This document shows, in pieces, positions 44,925 through 55,699 of a stretch of DNA of 64,000 nucleotides. The notes beneath the pieces are model-generated. The model was not told where the DNA came from. It worked only from the letters and a program-made list of their open reading frames with translations, and searched no databases. Both the position numbers and the translations under genes were made by a program. Origin of the DNA: Apiosordaria backusii (lineage: Eukaryota; Ascomycota; Sordariomycetes; Sordariales; Lasiosphaeriaceae). The DNA lies in NCBI GenBank assembly GCA_030549205.1, contig JAUKTV010000004.1, positions 1-64,000 of the forward strand. Direction: 5' to 3'. Numbering within the stretch: position 1 is the first letter of the stretch; every line of letters starts with the position of its first letter.

Positions 44925-45344
44925 ATGAGCATCAGAACATGGATGAAGTGGAATAATCTATCAATACATTGGAGCTAGTCTCAGCCCATCGTAGAACGAT
45001 AGGTAGGGCCCCGAAACTGCTAAGAGAGTCTTCATGAACTTAGATCACGGTTCATTTAGCATAGAAGTTGAAGACTGGCCTCAATAATACATTGGTTCAC
45101 GTGGCAGGTACTTTGCTGTTTGGTGTGCAACATACTACAACACACCTACTTACTATTGCCCCGTTGGTTGTTTTTGCTCATGACAACTCATCCACCTCCA
45201 CTTGTTCAAACACAACCTTTCTATAAAAGTCAAAAGCCCATCACCCATAATAGAGCACGGCTCCTATACCACAGCGGGTGTGGGCCCAGTTGAATTGTGT
45301 CTGTATAGTCAAATTGTGTCTGCATATCAAATTGATTCAATTAA

Positions 45345-45796
45345 GTCAACAAAGTCTACAGGTCAAACAGAGTCTACACCCCAGGGCCTATATTGATCAA
45401 AAATCACAGTGGCTAGCCCAGTGGTCTTCCACTGAGCTGGCCGCTGTTCAATTCCACTGTCAACTGGGCTAGTGGGTAGGCCAGTGGGTAGGCCAGTGGG
45501 TAAGCCAGTGGAAGACCACTGGTTGGAAGCGCTAGAAAAGAAGAAGGTCAGTGGGACGTAACCGGGATTGAACACAGGCCTGTTGAACGGTGGAAGACTT
45601 ACTGGGTGGACGACAGGGTCGGCCACTGGGCCACTGAGCCAGTAGCTAATTGAACGAGCCCGGGGCGGGAAGAAGGAACCATATAGGGGGTGTACGGCAG
45701 GTGCCCCCCTGCGGCTTCAGTGGGTGTAAGTGGGCCTGGCCTGTAGACTCTGTTTGACGGGGTAGACTCTGTTTGACGGGGTAGACTCTACGTGAC
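45345..45796. mobile_element. MITE-like element with minisatellite terminal arrays
   Basis: The 17-mer GTCAAACAGAGTCTACA at 45362-45378 has its exact reverse complement at 45742-45758, giving terminal inverted repeats about 380 bp apart. The right end continues as two further 19-bp units (GGGGTAGACTCTGTTTGAC at 45759-45777, then a diverged copy to 45796); the left end has a diverged extra unit at 45345-45361. Inside are a second inverted pair, CCAGTGGTCTTCCACTG at 45418-45434 against 45506-45522, and a 12-bp tandem array of GTAGGCCAGTGG type around 45468-45512. There is no transposase frame. A non-autonomous DNA element is inferred; no target-site duplication was established. Confidence 0.6.
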
Positions 45797-45916
45797 GGCT
45801 CAAATTCCCACTATGGTATTGATGTTAATGCGCTATCTGTCTCTACGGAATCCGTTTACGTTTAAAGAGTATCGCTCCCCTCAACCTCTTTCTGCAATAG
45901 CCTCGCCCGGCCAGAT

Positions 45917-46147
45917 ATGTGCGACTGGCACATCATCCGCTACAGTGACGGGCACATGTACAAGCGCATCCGGCTCCAAGACTGCGACTCCATGAAGAAC
46001 GCTAAGGCTTGCAAAGACGGCTTCTACACCATTAAAGAGACGAGCGTGACGGACAAATCGCCGCGAATACATAGGTGTGACCTCCTATTATGTGAGCTAT
46101 GGGCCGAAGAGGAGCAGCCAGAGTCAGCAAGCAGATCGTCTACCTAG
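45917..46147 (+). CDS. Short hypothetical frame, doubtful
   Basis: A 76-residue frame beginning MCDWHIIRYSDGHMYKRIRL with five Cys (QDCDSMKNAKACKDGFY, HRCDLLLCELW). Composition is protein-like, but there is no signal peptide or known domain, and it lies between the MITE-like element and a tRNA. It could be a fragment of a longer gene whose other exons I could not find. Confidence 0.3.
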   Translation: MCDWHIIRYSDGHMYKRIRLQDCDSMKNAKACKDGFYTIKETSVTDKSPRIHRCDLLLCELWAEEEQPESASRSST

Positions 46148-46316
46148 CTTGCGTGTTAGTAAGGTTCTGAGTAGCACCATTGCACTGGTCAACAATGAAA
46201 GCCAAGTATAACTCAATTCATAACTTGAAATCCACATTTGCATCCACAAAGCCCACTCATCACTTTAACCCATTGCCGCCACAGTGGAAAATAACCTCAC
46301 GCTACCTGATAAAAGG

Positions 46317-46409
46317 GCCTGCTTGGCGCAGTGGTAACGCGTTCCACTTGTATGACTCTTGCAGCTCTGTCAAATGGAAAGATCATTGGTTCGATTCCAG
46401 TAGTAGGCA
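46317..46409 (+). tRNA. tRNA-Thr(TGT) with 21-nt intron
   Basis: Acceptor arms GCCTGCT and AGTAGGC plus discriminator A; D-arm GGCGCAGTGGTAACGC; anticodon stem TTCCA/TGGAA; T-arm TTGG-TTCGATT-CCAG. The anticodon loop starts CT-TGT-A, giving anticodon TGT at 46349-46351. A 21-nt intron (46353-46373) sits one base after the anticodon, the canonical nuclear position. T-rich sequence follows (ATTTTTTTGG). Confidence 0.85.
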
Positions 46410-47485
46410 TTAGAAATATTTTTTTGGCAATGTGGAAGTAGCAATATTCTTTTCTTTATTTCTTTTGACGTTTTCTTCGTTTGCGAACGGGGACGGTTTC
46501 CAGTTTTAAGCATCGAGGTGTCTCATTGTGTCGAGGGAATCTTTTGCCGTTTTTAGACTCGCTCATAGGGTATCGTAATAACAAGTACCTGGGAGCATCC
46601 TACCCTCTTTACTATCCATATTATTTTTAGTATTATCCGAAAATAACGGTTACTACAACGTTTGAAATTACCTTAGAATTTTCAACAAAAGCAAACTGTA
46701 AATAAGGTAAGATATATCTATATTGCTTTACTTATTGTCAGGTATAATCTTCCAAAGTAGTCAGTCCACCTAATACCTGCCTAATTCCTTAGCATCAATT
46801 ACCAACCCCGTCAAACTCTCTCTGACGAGACGCTCTTTCTCCAGAGATAACGTGCAACTGCAAACTGCACTGCAGGCATTGCCGGTGTGGCACTGTGGGG
46901 GCTGAACGGAAAAGACTTTTCGCAGTCGTGCCTATGGGCATCCTGACTTTGTGGTCTCTGTCACCCCGTCACCACATGCTTTTTTCTTAGCAGAGCACAG
47001 GGAGCAGGAAGATTTGCTGAGGCTGAATTGTCTTGGGCCCGAAGAGTCCTAATCCTCAATTCTTAGGGTTATATCAATGAGTCTGGCCGGCCGTAGCCGT
47101 TAGCCGGAGGCTGTGAATTCCCGAACTCCGGCCTCCACCCGGGGCCCTCCGTTCCGGCACGGAAAAACGGCTTCCGGTTGACCGTCTTGTCCCAATAAGA
47201 CGGTAAGACGAGACGAGCCAGGGCCTCAAATCTGTGGGATGGGCTAAGCCAGACCCTCAGCTCGGCTCATCTCAGCTCACTGTCCACCCTGGTTGTAATT
47301 GGGTGAACTTTCACAGCTGGGAGAAGCAAACTGGGTCGATCAACCATGGCCAAACTCGCTGCAGAGGAACAAACTCAAATCTCCATCCGAAACACCAAGC
47401 CATTCACAGTCTCGATGCCAACTCTTTCAAGGCAAATGACTGACGCACCGTTGTCCTTTTCTTCACTGCCACTCTCAGTTTCCCA
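46410..47485. other. Intergenic region, AT-rich on the left
   Basis: 46430-46800 is AT-rich; 47080-47240 is GC-rich with a short inverted pair (CCGTCTT/AAGACGG near 47180-47203). No supported gene. Confidence 0.45.
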
Positions 47486-49225
47486 TTAGCTCAGCGGCTT
47501 CTGGTTTTCGTCGTCACCATCTGCTATCTTCCAAAACACCTCATCACCCTCAGGCTTCGGTAGATCGGGGTCAACGGTCCAGGAAAGAGACCCCTGTGCC
47601 TCGTCAAAATTGATTAGATAGAAGGGCAAGTCTACCTGGTTATAGCGCCCCCTCTTTTTGGATTGATCGTGAGTCAGGCCCCATTCGTACGTGTCGCCGC
47701 AAAGGGTACGTAGGTCGTATGTTTGATCTGCAAGGCCCTGGAAGCGCATCTTTAAATCCATACCATCGCTGTCACCTGGCAGAATGTCGATGAAGAACGG
47801 CTTCGACTTGCTGAGATATCTGCCACCAAGGCTTCGCACCGCAGCCGGCCCTCTCGCCGGATTGGTGTTGTCGAGAGAGCAGGTAGTGCGAAGCCTATCG
47901 AGATCGGCAGCAAGCTGATCGTACTCGGCCACCGAGACTTTGTTGGCCTCCTTGGCAAGAGCAACATAATCGTTTCCGTCCTTTAGGCCGAGTAAAGCCT
48001 GGATTACCGTGCGAGATATCCAGTCTGCGGCATCACTGAGGGAGATTGAGTTGGTGAGAATTACGACTGAAGTGTCAATGTCGGGGAACAGCGTGACATG
48101 AGAAAAATAGCCGACGGTGCTGCCTTGGTGGTAGAGCATGAAGACTGGGGTGTCATCGGTCCCTAGGATAGGACTGTCTTCAACCGACCAGAGGCCGGCG
48201 TTGTCACCCATGATGCCCACCAGACCTGGCAGCTGAGTTCGAATCCAGCCAAGGCCATACGACCGCTCCCGGATGGAGGGGTTTTGAATGGGGATTAAGT
48301 TGCTGATCAGGTAGGGGACTTCTTTGAGAATGCCCGACTTTCCCTCACGGGCATCGCGGATGGATCGGAGCATTGTGGAGCACCACTTCGACATGTCGTG
48401 AAGGCTGGAGTAGATCCCCCCTGATGCCTCAAAGAAAGTGCCTTCGAATACTTGCATCTTTGGCAGAGGAAAGGCAGAACCATCTGAGAGGCCTGCGTAT
48501 GGCCGGGCTAGCTGTCCAGGGTAAGCGTCGGCGGGGTTGAAGTAGGTTTCGTTCATCCCGAGGGGACGAAACAGCCTCTCAGCAACGGCCTGGGCGAGTG
48601 GCTGGCCAGCGATCTTCTCAATAATGGCACCGGCAATTGCGTAACCCCAAACGAAGTAGCTCCAACTCTGGCGGAGGGGGAATATGGGTTTCAGATGATT
48701 GACGATTTGAAACAGGCTGTCCTTGGGCAGGAGCATGTCGCCGTCGCCTTGGAAGGCCAGATTCATGGCACCGAGTGAAGCCAGACCGGAGCGATGTGTG
48801 AGGATATCGGTGAGGGTCAACGTATTATTTATTATGGGGTTGTCATGGTTGAACTCGGGCAAGACGTCCCTGACTGGGGTGTCAAACGTCAAACCATTCG
48901 TGCTGCCCTTCGACTCGTGAACAAGCTGGGCGATCGTAGCGCTAATAAACGATTTCGTGACGGAGCCAATGCCGTAGACTGTGTGCACGTCGGCTGGTAT
49001 TTGGTTTTTGATATCACTGAATCCATAATAGTGTGTATGGATGAGAGTGCCATTGCGAACAACGCCGACAGAGGCCCCTGCGACACCAGAAACCCGGCAG
49101 ATTTCGTCAATCTGTGCATCTGCAAACTGGAGTCGCTGAAGCGTGGGCTTGGCCGGTGTTACGAGGATTCGCATGGTATGCACTGGTAGCGCCAAGAAGG
49201 CTGTCAGGGCATTGAATAATGACAT
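47486..49225 (-). CDS. Beta-lactamase-related serine hydrolase (class C/PBP fold)
   Basis: Single exon, 579 residues. A hydrophobic N-terminus (MSLFNALTAFLALPVHTM) could be a signal peptide. The active-site SxxK motif is Ser88-Val-Thr-Lys91 in GIGSVTKSFISATIAQLV. LTDILTHRSGL and YFVWGYAIAGAIIEKI follow; the second-motif Asn position is replaced (Tyr-Phe-Val-Trp), while YHQGSTVGYFSHV supplies the HxG third motif. LGMNETYFNP and EASGGIYSSLHDMSKW are usual family blocks. A C-terminal about 150-residue domain resembles the lipocalin-like extension of fungal members. The family includes esterases, peptidases and polyketide-tailoring hydrolases, so the substrate is open. Only 58 bp separate its start from the NLR relic. 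Confidence 0.88.
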   Translation of the reverse strand: MSLFNALTAFLALPVHTMRILVTPAKPTLQRLQFADAQIDEICRVSGVAGASVGVVRNGTLIHTHYYGFSDIKNQIPADVHTVYGIGSVTKSFISATIAQLVHESKGSTNGLTFDTPVRDVLPEFNHDNPIINNTLTLTDILTHRSGLASLGAMNLAFQGDGDMLLPKDSLFQIVNHLKPIFPLRQSWSYFVWGYAIAGAIIEKIAGQPLAQAVAERLFRPLGMNETYFNPADAYPGQLARPYAGLSDGSAFPLPKMQVFEGTFFEASGGIYSSLHDMSKWCSTMLRSIRDAREGKSGILKEVPYLISNLIPIQNPSIRERSYGLGWIRTQLPGLVGIMGDNAGLWSVEDSPILGTDDTPVFMLYHQGSTVGYFSHVTLFPDIDTSVVILTNSISLSDAADWISRTVIQALLGLKDGNDYVALAKEANKVSVAEYDQLAADLDRLRTTCSLDNTNPARGPAAVRSLGGRYLSKSKPFFIDILPGDSDGMDLKMRFQGLADQTYDLRTLCGDTYEWGLTHDQSKKRGRYNQVDLPFYLINFDEAQGSLSWTVDPDLPKPEGDEVFWKIADGDDENQKPLS

Positions 49226-49283
49226 GGCGCTATAAAGTATTCAGTTGGTAAGGTATGAAAGGCAAAGCTTCCTAAATTCGCAG

Positions 49284-50326
49284 GTTTGGTTGGGCGAAAG
49301 GCGGAGTATGAGTCTCGCAAAAGCCATTTCTATGGAGGTGGATGGGCTGCCACTGCTCTTGGTCGGGCTCGGCGGTTTCATGTCTCAAAGTTACACCAGC
49401 TTAGGGGAGATATTGGACACTCTCCAGCGCGCTCGATTCTACTCCAGCCACATATTCTCCAACAACGCGAGCTCATCAGCAGCCTTCCAGTATGAGCGGC
49501 CACTGCAACTGGTGTTTCAGCTATCCCTCGATCGCCTACCGGAGGCTGCACGGAGAGTGATTAGGGTCATGGCTCTTCTTTCGCCGGAGGAGATCCCAGA
49601 GTCACTCTTCACCGGCAAAAAATCGCTGGCATCGGCAGCGACTACTACCAACAGCGGCGATCCAAAGCTGTGAGTGACAGAGTGGGGAGGCGGCTCCTTT
49701 TCCGTTTACCTGGACGCCATGTTCGGGCAGAGACTGACAAGTGTTACCTGCTTTAGATTTGCAAACAAAGTTCAGCAAAGCCTAGCCTCTCGACATCTCA
49801 CCGAGACCCAAATGACGAAAATTGGAGTCGTCTATTCCATGCATCGCTCCGTCCAAACCTTCATCCTCAGCACACTGAGCATCAACGACGGAGAGTGCCA
49901 AGCAGCTTTTGACGAAGCGGTAGAGGTCATCTACAACGAATTGCCGAAACCCTCACCCATCATGGTTCCACTGTTCGAACAGCGAGACCTTTTCGCTACG
50001 TACATTCCACATGCCATCAGCATCCACAACATTTACGCCTGCTCGGAAATGCAAATTCGGCCGACGGTCCGGTTCGCGGAACTGATTTGCTCCACCTCAG
50101 CGTACCTGTATGAGCACGGCATGACGTAAGCAGTGCCTGGAGGTCGTCACGACGGGAGAAAGAGTGTGTCGTGCCATCTCGTCCACTCTGGCAGGACGAC
50201 AGTTGGACAAAGTCTAATCGTAGGATAGTACGCGGTCTCAACGAATTGGGATGCGACTCGAGGGCTCTGGATTTGATGGTCTATTCTCTATCCCTGGCAT
50301 CTTCAGCCATCCCCGAAGCCTGTTGA
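49284..50326 (+). pseudogene. Truncated NLR (NB-ARC/TPR type) relic
   Basis: Three phase-matched exons (49284-49669, 49757-50125, 50224-50326). The first begins just after a CGCAG acceptor and reads MSLAKAISMEVDGLPLLLVG and LGGFMSQSYTSLGEILDTLQ, the ARC part of fungal NB-ARC proteins, then LVFQLSLDRLPEAARRVIRV MALLSPEEIPESLF. The second reads MHRSVQTFILSTL, a winged-helix/linker signature, and ICSTSAYLYEHGMT, the first TPR-like helix. The third ends LDLMVYSLSLASSAIPEAC and stops. The P-loop, effector domain and remaining TPRs are absent. The relic is wedged between two minus-strand genes (58 and 43 bp away). Confidence 0.7.
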
Positions 50327-50369
50327 GAAAAGAACAGACTCTAGTCTCGGCCCCCATGTGACCGGATTT

Positions 50370-52035
50370 TCACTTCGGCGTCAGTTTCTTTGCTTCTTCT
50401 CTTCGCGCTTCAATCTGCTTCTGATGCAGATCTTTCATTTGCTCCAGGGAAGGATCCTCTTCAACCTTTGCCCCAGATTCGGCATCTCTTTTGAATAGCT
50501 GCTCATAGACCTTGTCCACATCGGGTGTGAGGGCGTTTGCCGCATCCGTAAACTTCTTCAGGGCCTTTTCCCATGATTTAGGCTCAGTCTCGCGGTCGGG
50601 GTATGCCTCCGCGATATCCTGGATACGGGTCTGAGAGTCACTTTTAGTACGAACCCGCCAGCACTCGTGAAGAAATCGGGCAACCTTACGTTCAAGGATA
50701 TGTACGTCGATGCTGTTTGCTCTTCAACCTGAGCGTACAACCGTGCGGTGGCGACCTTATCGATCATTGCCTTGAGCTGTTGCGCCTGTTCGCTTTCCCT
50801 GAAGTGAGAAAAGAGCTCGAATGCCTAGCAAAATCACGAGTTAGTCGGTGACCTCAAAACTGAAGATCACACGTCAACTTACTCCGAAGATGACAATCGC
50901 GGCGATAAGTCCATACTATCGAATGTGGAACATGGTCAGTAGCAATTCACAACAGCTGTGTGTGGAAATGAAACTTACAATGCCAGCTCGAGCAACGCTC
51001 CTTGCCGCCATGGCGCCCTCTTCAGCAAGCGCTTCAGCCTGGCCCAGCGCAGCTCTGCTTGCACTAAGTGCCTTTTCGGCTGCGATTTCTGCCTCTGTCA
51101 GAGCGAGGCCACCTTCCTCCTCAATCACTGAAATCTCCTCTGCAGTCCCGATCTTAAACTTATCGCTCAAGTTCGCAATAGCCGCAGCATCAAGGTGAGC
51201 ATTCGCAGCCCCTAAAGCAGCCTGCGCAGCTTCAAGGGCAACCGCGCGTTGAGCAACAACTGTTAGATCTGTTAGCTTCCTCTCTTCCGCCCTCTGCGAT
51301 ACTAGTAGCTGACGATTACCTCTTGCGTACGCTTGGCCCAACTTCCCGAATGCCTCACCCTCAAGAGCAAGCCCCTTTTCTGAAATATGTGTTAGCATGG
51401 GGAACCCCTTTTCAGAGCAGCGGGAATTGGAAACACTGACTGATCTTGAAAGCATAGCTTACTGCCATCGCTCAGCGTTAGCAGTATATTCGACATAGAG
51501 GGATTGTGCACTGTGCACTCACAGGCGGCGCAAGACACGACCATCTTGCCGAGGTAGATGCCAATGTCCAGGTACTGTTTTGCCCCGCCAGTCAACAGGT
51601 TGATGAGACCCTCAGTTGGTTTCATCTTGTCCAACGTCTGGTTTGAATACCTTGGTCAGCGACACATGTCATTTGGCAGCCTTGGACTGATTCAGCCCCG
51701 CCACCCTGGCTATAGCCTCACGGGGTGGATGTGATTGTGGATGTGGATTCCTCATACCTTGAGATACTCATCTGCCTTATCCTTGGGCAACTCGGCGGCA
51801 ACTTGCTTGACGAGACCATCCATGCTGGCGAGATTGGCCTTTTTCAATGCATCCTGAATGCTCTGATACGCGAGACCGCCAAGCGTGACGAAGTCAGTTT
51901 GGTGCTTTTCAGTGCTGCAAGTATCGCGTTAGATGAAGTCCAAATACGGGCGAGAATTACCTACGTGGTCTGCAGCAACTGAATCTGCTGGATCAATGTC
52001 TCGCATCGATGAACTGCGTCTGGGTTGGACAACAT
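50370..52035 (-). CDS. Eight-exon helical membrane protein of unknown family
   Basis: Exons 52035-51965, 51914-51758, 51637-51523, 51461-51441, 51379-50979, 50915-50883, 50824-50690 and 50630-50370 join without a frame break to 397 residues (MLSNPDAVHRCETL to KKLTPK). It is predicted helical throughout: an N-terminal KHQTDFVTLGGLAYQSIQDA segment, a moderately hydrophobic stretch GLINLLTGGAKQYLDIGIYL near 90, an Ala/Glu-rich coiled region (ALEAAQAALGAANAHLDAAA, LTEAEIAAEKALSASRAALG), then one strong membrane helix at about 253-271 (GIYGLIAAIVIFGAFELF) and a charged helical tail. The 21-nt exon 4 and the 33-nt exon 6, which encodes much of the membrane helix, are unusually small. No family is recognised. 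Architecture and the adjacent NLR relic make a membrane-acting role in a nonself or cell-death system possible, as inference only. Confidence 0.65.
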
Positions 52036-53026
52036 GTTGGTGTGAGTCAAGGGAAGACTGATGCTGAAATAAGTGTTCTGTGTTTGTCCGAATCTGCAAG
52101 AACAAAGGTGAGGGTGTTAATCAACGGAGTGCGGAAAAGATTCTGGGGCCTGTTGTCCTTTTTACACACCGACGGCTGGCGTCTTTTCGTCGCCGCAACG
52201 CTTCTGTGTGTCCATAAGGTAGATAAATGGTCTGTGCCAATGGTCAGGGTATGTGAAATACCACACCATGCGTGTCTATCGAACGCCAGTGGGAAACTCG
52301 CTGTGTCTGGAGCATAATCGACTCACCACGGGGTCGAATATTGGTGGACGCATGTATCTCCACCACAATCGACGCATATCGTGGCGGGCTGAGATGTCCT
52401 GTTCAGCTTTCCTGGTACTGCTAGTGCTGCATGATCCAAATAGGTCGGTAGGTTTCTATAACGGAAGATGCATCTCGTGGCTACCTGAAATGCACTTCTG
52501 AAACTGCAGGCATTGATACTCGCTTGCCAACATCTCTTTTCGGACAGTCTCGTACTGGTGCTTCGTGAAGCACTTTCGTGCGGCTGGCTGGAGGCAAATC
52601 GAATGTATGGGCCAGAACGGCCTAGCCCTGGCGATAGCGAGCTGCCCCTTGCATGTGGCTAGATCGAGCTAGTCCTGAATGCGATGAAAGTGTTCTAGCC
52701 CTCTGTTCAGCTAGCCTCGAATCCGTGCTACTGCACGGCCGACTATGGCCGCCAGCACTTGCCTCAACAGCGGTTAGTGGCACCGACTTGGGACGGCTGA
52801 AGCGGGCTTCGTGTCCGAGATAGGAGGACATGTTTTGAGGCATATCTACCATGCGTCGAGGACATCTTGTCAGGAAATCTCAAGATAAATACCTAGCTAC
52901 CTTACTTCTTACTTCAATCTCTTTCGACCCAGATCTCACGCAACACCATAAGTGCGCTCGCCCTTTCAAGTCCAAATCCACAACACCACTTCTATTACAC
53001 CCAGTTCAAATTCCCATCCCGTCATC
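52036..53026. other. Intergenic region, no gene seen
   Basis: Divergent promoter interval between the helical membrane protein and the beta-rich protein. Overlapping short frames only. Confidence 0.45.
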
Positions 53027-53476
53027 ATGCCTGACTTCTCAATGACCTTTACCAATGCGTCAAATACGACATTCAAATGTATAAGGGGAGAAACCCCCAG
53101 CGACCCGGTCCTGGACACCATCAACCAGTCCCCCGCAGAACATCTCACCAAGTTCGGCACAGAGACGCTGTCGTGGTCCCAAGCTGCATCCACCATTGCC
53201 ACTTTCAACGACGCCTCTGTCTACTGGGAAGACCCCAATTCGAACAAGTGGTTTGGCGTCAAGATTCACGCCCCTGTCCAGATCTTCACCATCGGTACTG
53301 CGCCGTACTACCAGGTTTCGTATTACGATGGGAACGAAAAGAAAGAATGGTACACTCCTGTCGATGACCCTTCGACTGTCTTTACATTTCCGGACTCGGT
53401 CCCATGGAAGGTCATCGTTCGCCCTACCGCCGCGCACACCACGCTGTATCTCAGCATTTCCATTTCGGACAAATAG
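53027..53476 (+). CDS. Small cytosolic beta-rich protein, unknown
   Basis: Single exon, 149 residues, ATG 53027 (MPDFSMTFTNASNTTFKC). No signal peptide. Alternating hydrophobic pattern and many aromatic residues (SVYWEDPNSNKWFGVKIH, YYQVSYYDGNEKKEWYTP, PWKVIVRPTAAHTTLYLS) suggest a compact beta sandwich. The general look, an N-terminal TFTNASNTTF strand and Trp/Tyr-rich loops, recalls small membrane-active or lectin-like beta-sandwich proteins of fungi, but I cannot place it in a family. One Cys at residue 18. Coding status is supported by length, context and composition. Confidence 0.6.
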   Translation: MPDFSMTFTNASNTTFKCIRGETPSDPVLDTINQSPAEHLTKFGTETLSWSQAASTIATFNDASVYWEDPNSNKWFGVKIHAPVQIFTIGTAPYYQVSYYDGNEKKEWYTPVDDPSTVFTFPDSVPWKVIVRPTAAHTTLYLSISISDK

Positions 53477-55699
53477 ATTGAAATTGAGCGAGAGTACGTT
53501 AGGTAAGAATACACTCTATCTCATAAACGTGGATTCCTGACTGATGACGTAGGTAGAGCCAATGATGCAGTGGTCCCTTTCGAAAAGAAACTCCGCAAGA
53601 GCCCAACAGCATGGCTGCGTTTCCAAGAGGGATTCTCATTTCCTCTGCACTGATGTATGGATCGTGGACTTAAAGACTCAGACCAAAATATATCATTTGT
53701 CGCCGATGAGGTGTCCACCGGATTCTTGAAGCTTTGTGGCTGATGAAAGTGACGTGACTGCGGCAGACCACAGCCGCAGAAGTGAAATCTGTAGCGCCCT
53801 GCTGTCTTCCCATCCACCTGCGCTCCAGAAAACACCTGATGACATATACCCACATTATCTGCGCCATCACACACCATTTCGATGTGATCCCGCCCTCCCG
53901 ACAAGAACGAGTCATCCACCGTGGATGTCAACTGGTGTGTAGCCGGTAGATCTACGTAGCTTTCCAAGTCCCTCGTTGTGTCAGCTCGCCTGTAATTCTG
54001 TCTCGCCCTTGGATGATGTATCAGTGTTCGGTACCCACGACACACAGCTGGAGAAAGCGCGGGCCAGCCGGGTGTCAGCAAATAGGTAAATGGATGGGAT
54101 GAGTAACGCTATCAATTAATGGGGCTGAGGCTGCTGTACGGTAGGAACTTGAACTGAGAACTTGAAGAGCACTGTTCAACATGCTAGATACCTGGTCAGA
54201 GGCGGGAGATGGTGGGTTCATATAGAAGAGCAAAAGCGCCGTTTGGTCTGGCTGCAAGACGTGTATGGACCCCTTATAGTATCCTACCGTAAATAGCAGC
54301 TGGATATATGTAATGTGATAAGATGTCTATTTCAAAAAGAGTGTTCAAATTTGCCGTCAGTGTTTATATGAGCTAGACCACTGGAACCGTTGAGGGTGGG
54401 GGCATGGGGGCCATTCAGTGGCCGGTGTATTTAGATGAAGATGAGATCCTCTAGAGCCGGGGGATCTTGAGGACCGGCAACTAAGGCAGTGGCTATACCA
54501 GCCCACATTGCACTCATCCTATTCCCGCGTCCTGCTCAAATAGCTCTAAAAAGCGCAGCGACATCCATTACTACCACTACCTGTGACCACCACTATGATA
54601 TAATAACGTACTATCTTTCCCGTATTATATGTTGCTGAAGATGGCGATAATACGATTCGGATTATCCGCCTTATGTAGAGGCTTCCTATGTATAAGAACA
54701 CTGGCACTTCGTAGCTAAAGATAACATTTCTCTTGCCTATCATCACTAACACCTATATACCGCAACCTGTAAGTGTGATCCCCTGTCTCTTTGACAGCCC
54801 TATGATCACTATCTCTAACCCACTTAACTTTTGCAGTCTTGTTTTCATAATAGGGAACACCTCTCTCACTCGAGCCCGACACATTACAACTACTACCACC
54901 GTCAACATGCCCGACACTCCCCCTCCCTCCCCCCCCTGGACCCTGATACTCCACCCGCAAGCCCTCCTTCGGATAATTAAAGTGAATCGTGATGGGGGAA
55001 ATAATGCCTCGCAACGGGTGGAGGCGTAAATCATGGCGGCGGCACCAAGCAACATGAAGGGGGAGTCAGAAGAAGCGGAAACTGTTTTTGGAGATTTTGG
55101 AGTTATGCAAGCTAGCCTTTAATAAGGGTATAACAATCTGAGGCTTTCAAACGACTTTTTAGTGCGTGGTACGGTATGATAGACCCTGTGCTAAATTCGT
55201 TGGTGAAAACGACAATTCTCCATCCATTGCCCGAGCTTGGGTAGGTAAGACATAATCCGACTCATTGACGGACTAATCTGCACTAGAGGGCGGCACAGTC
55301 CAAGTAGTGCGAAGGATATAATCCAAACTGAAGTTTATTGGCTCAGGTTGAGTGTGAACAAGACCCATAAGGTGATCACATCCAGACACGCACACAATTA
55401 TCCTTTGAATAATGTTGTCTGGCCCATAAAACATGCTTAAATGCGCCTTTGTGTATTGAACCTAAAATTGATCGATAATCACCCCAACCGGCCCGCATTA
55501 CCCTTCACATCTTAGGTAGGTAGATAAAACACCCACCCCCTCAAGCGTGGCAATAGACGGAAGATTGACCTTCCCTCCCCCATAGCCACCCTGCACACTC
55601 GCTCCCTCCATGTCCTCCACAATCAAATCCCAAACCCCCTCACCACCAACCCTATCTCCCCCAACCAACCCACCATCCCCCAAATCCCTATTACCCCTA
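53477..55699. other. Long intergenic region, no supported gene
   Basis: 2.2 kb. The longest minus frame (53521-54081) is His/Arg/Ser-rich and overlaps other frames; a Gly-rich frame at 54715-55014 is equally doubtful. A TAGGTAGGTAGATA run lies near 55514. Confidence 0.45.

Noticed and set aside
53521..54081. 186-codon minus-strand open frame
   Set aside because: His/Arg/Ser-rich, no motif, no splice extension, overlapped by other frames; looks like chance.
54715..55014. Gly-rich 99-codon minus-strand frame starting MRGIISPITIHF
   Set aside because: Start of the frame looks protein-like, but the middle is low-complexity and no continuation or domain was found.
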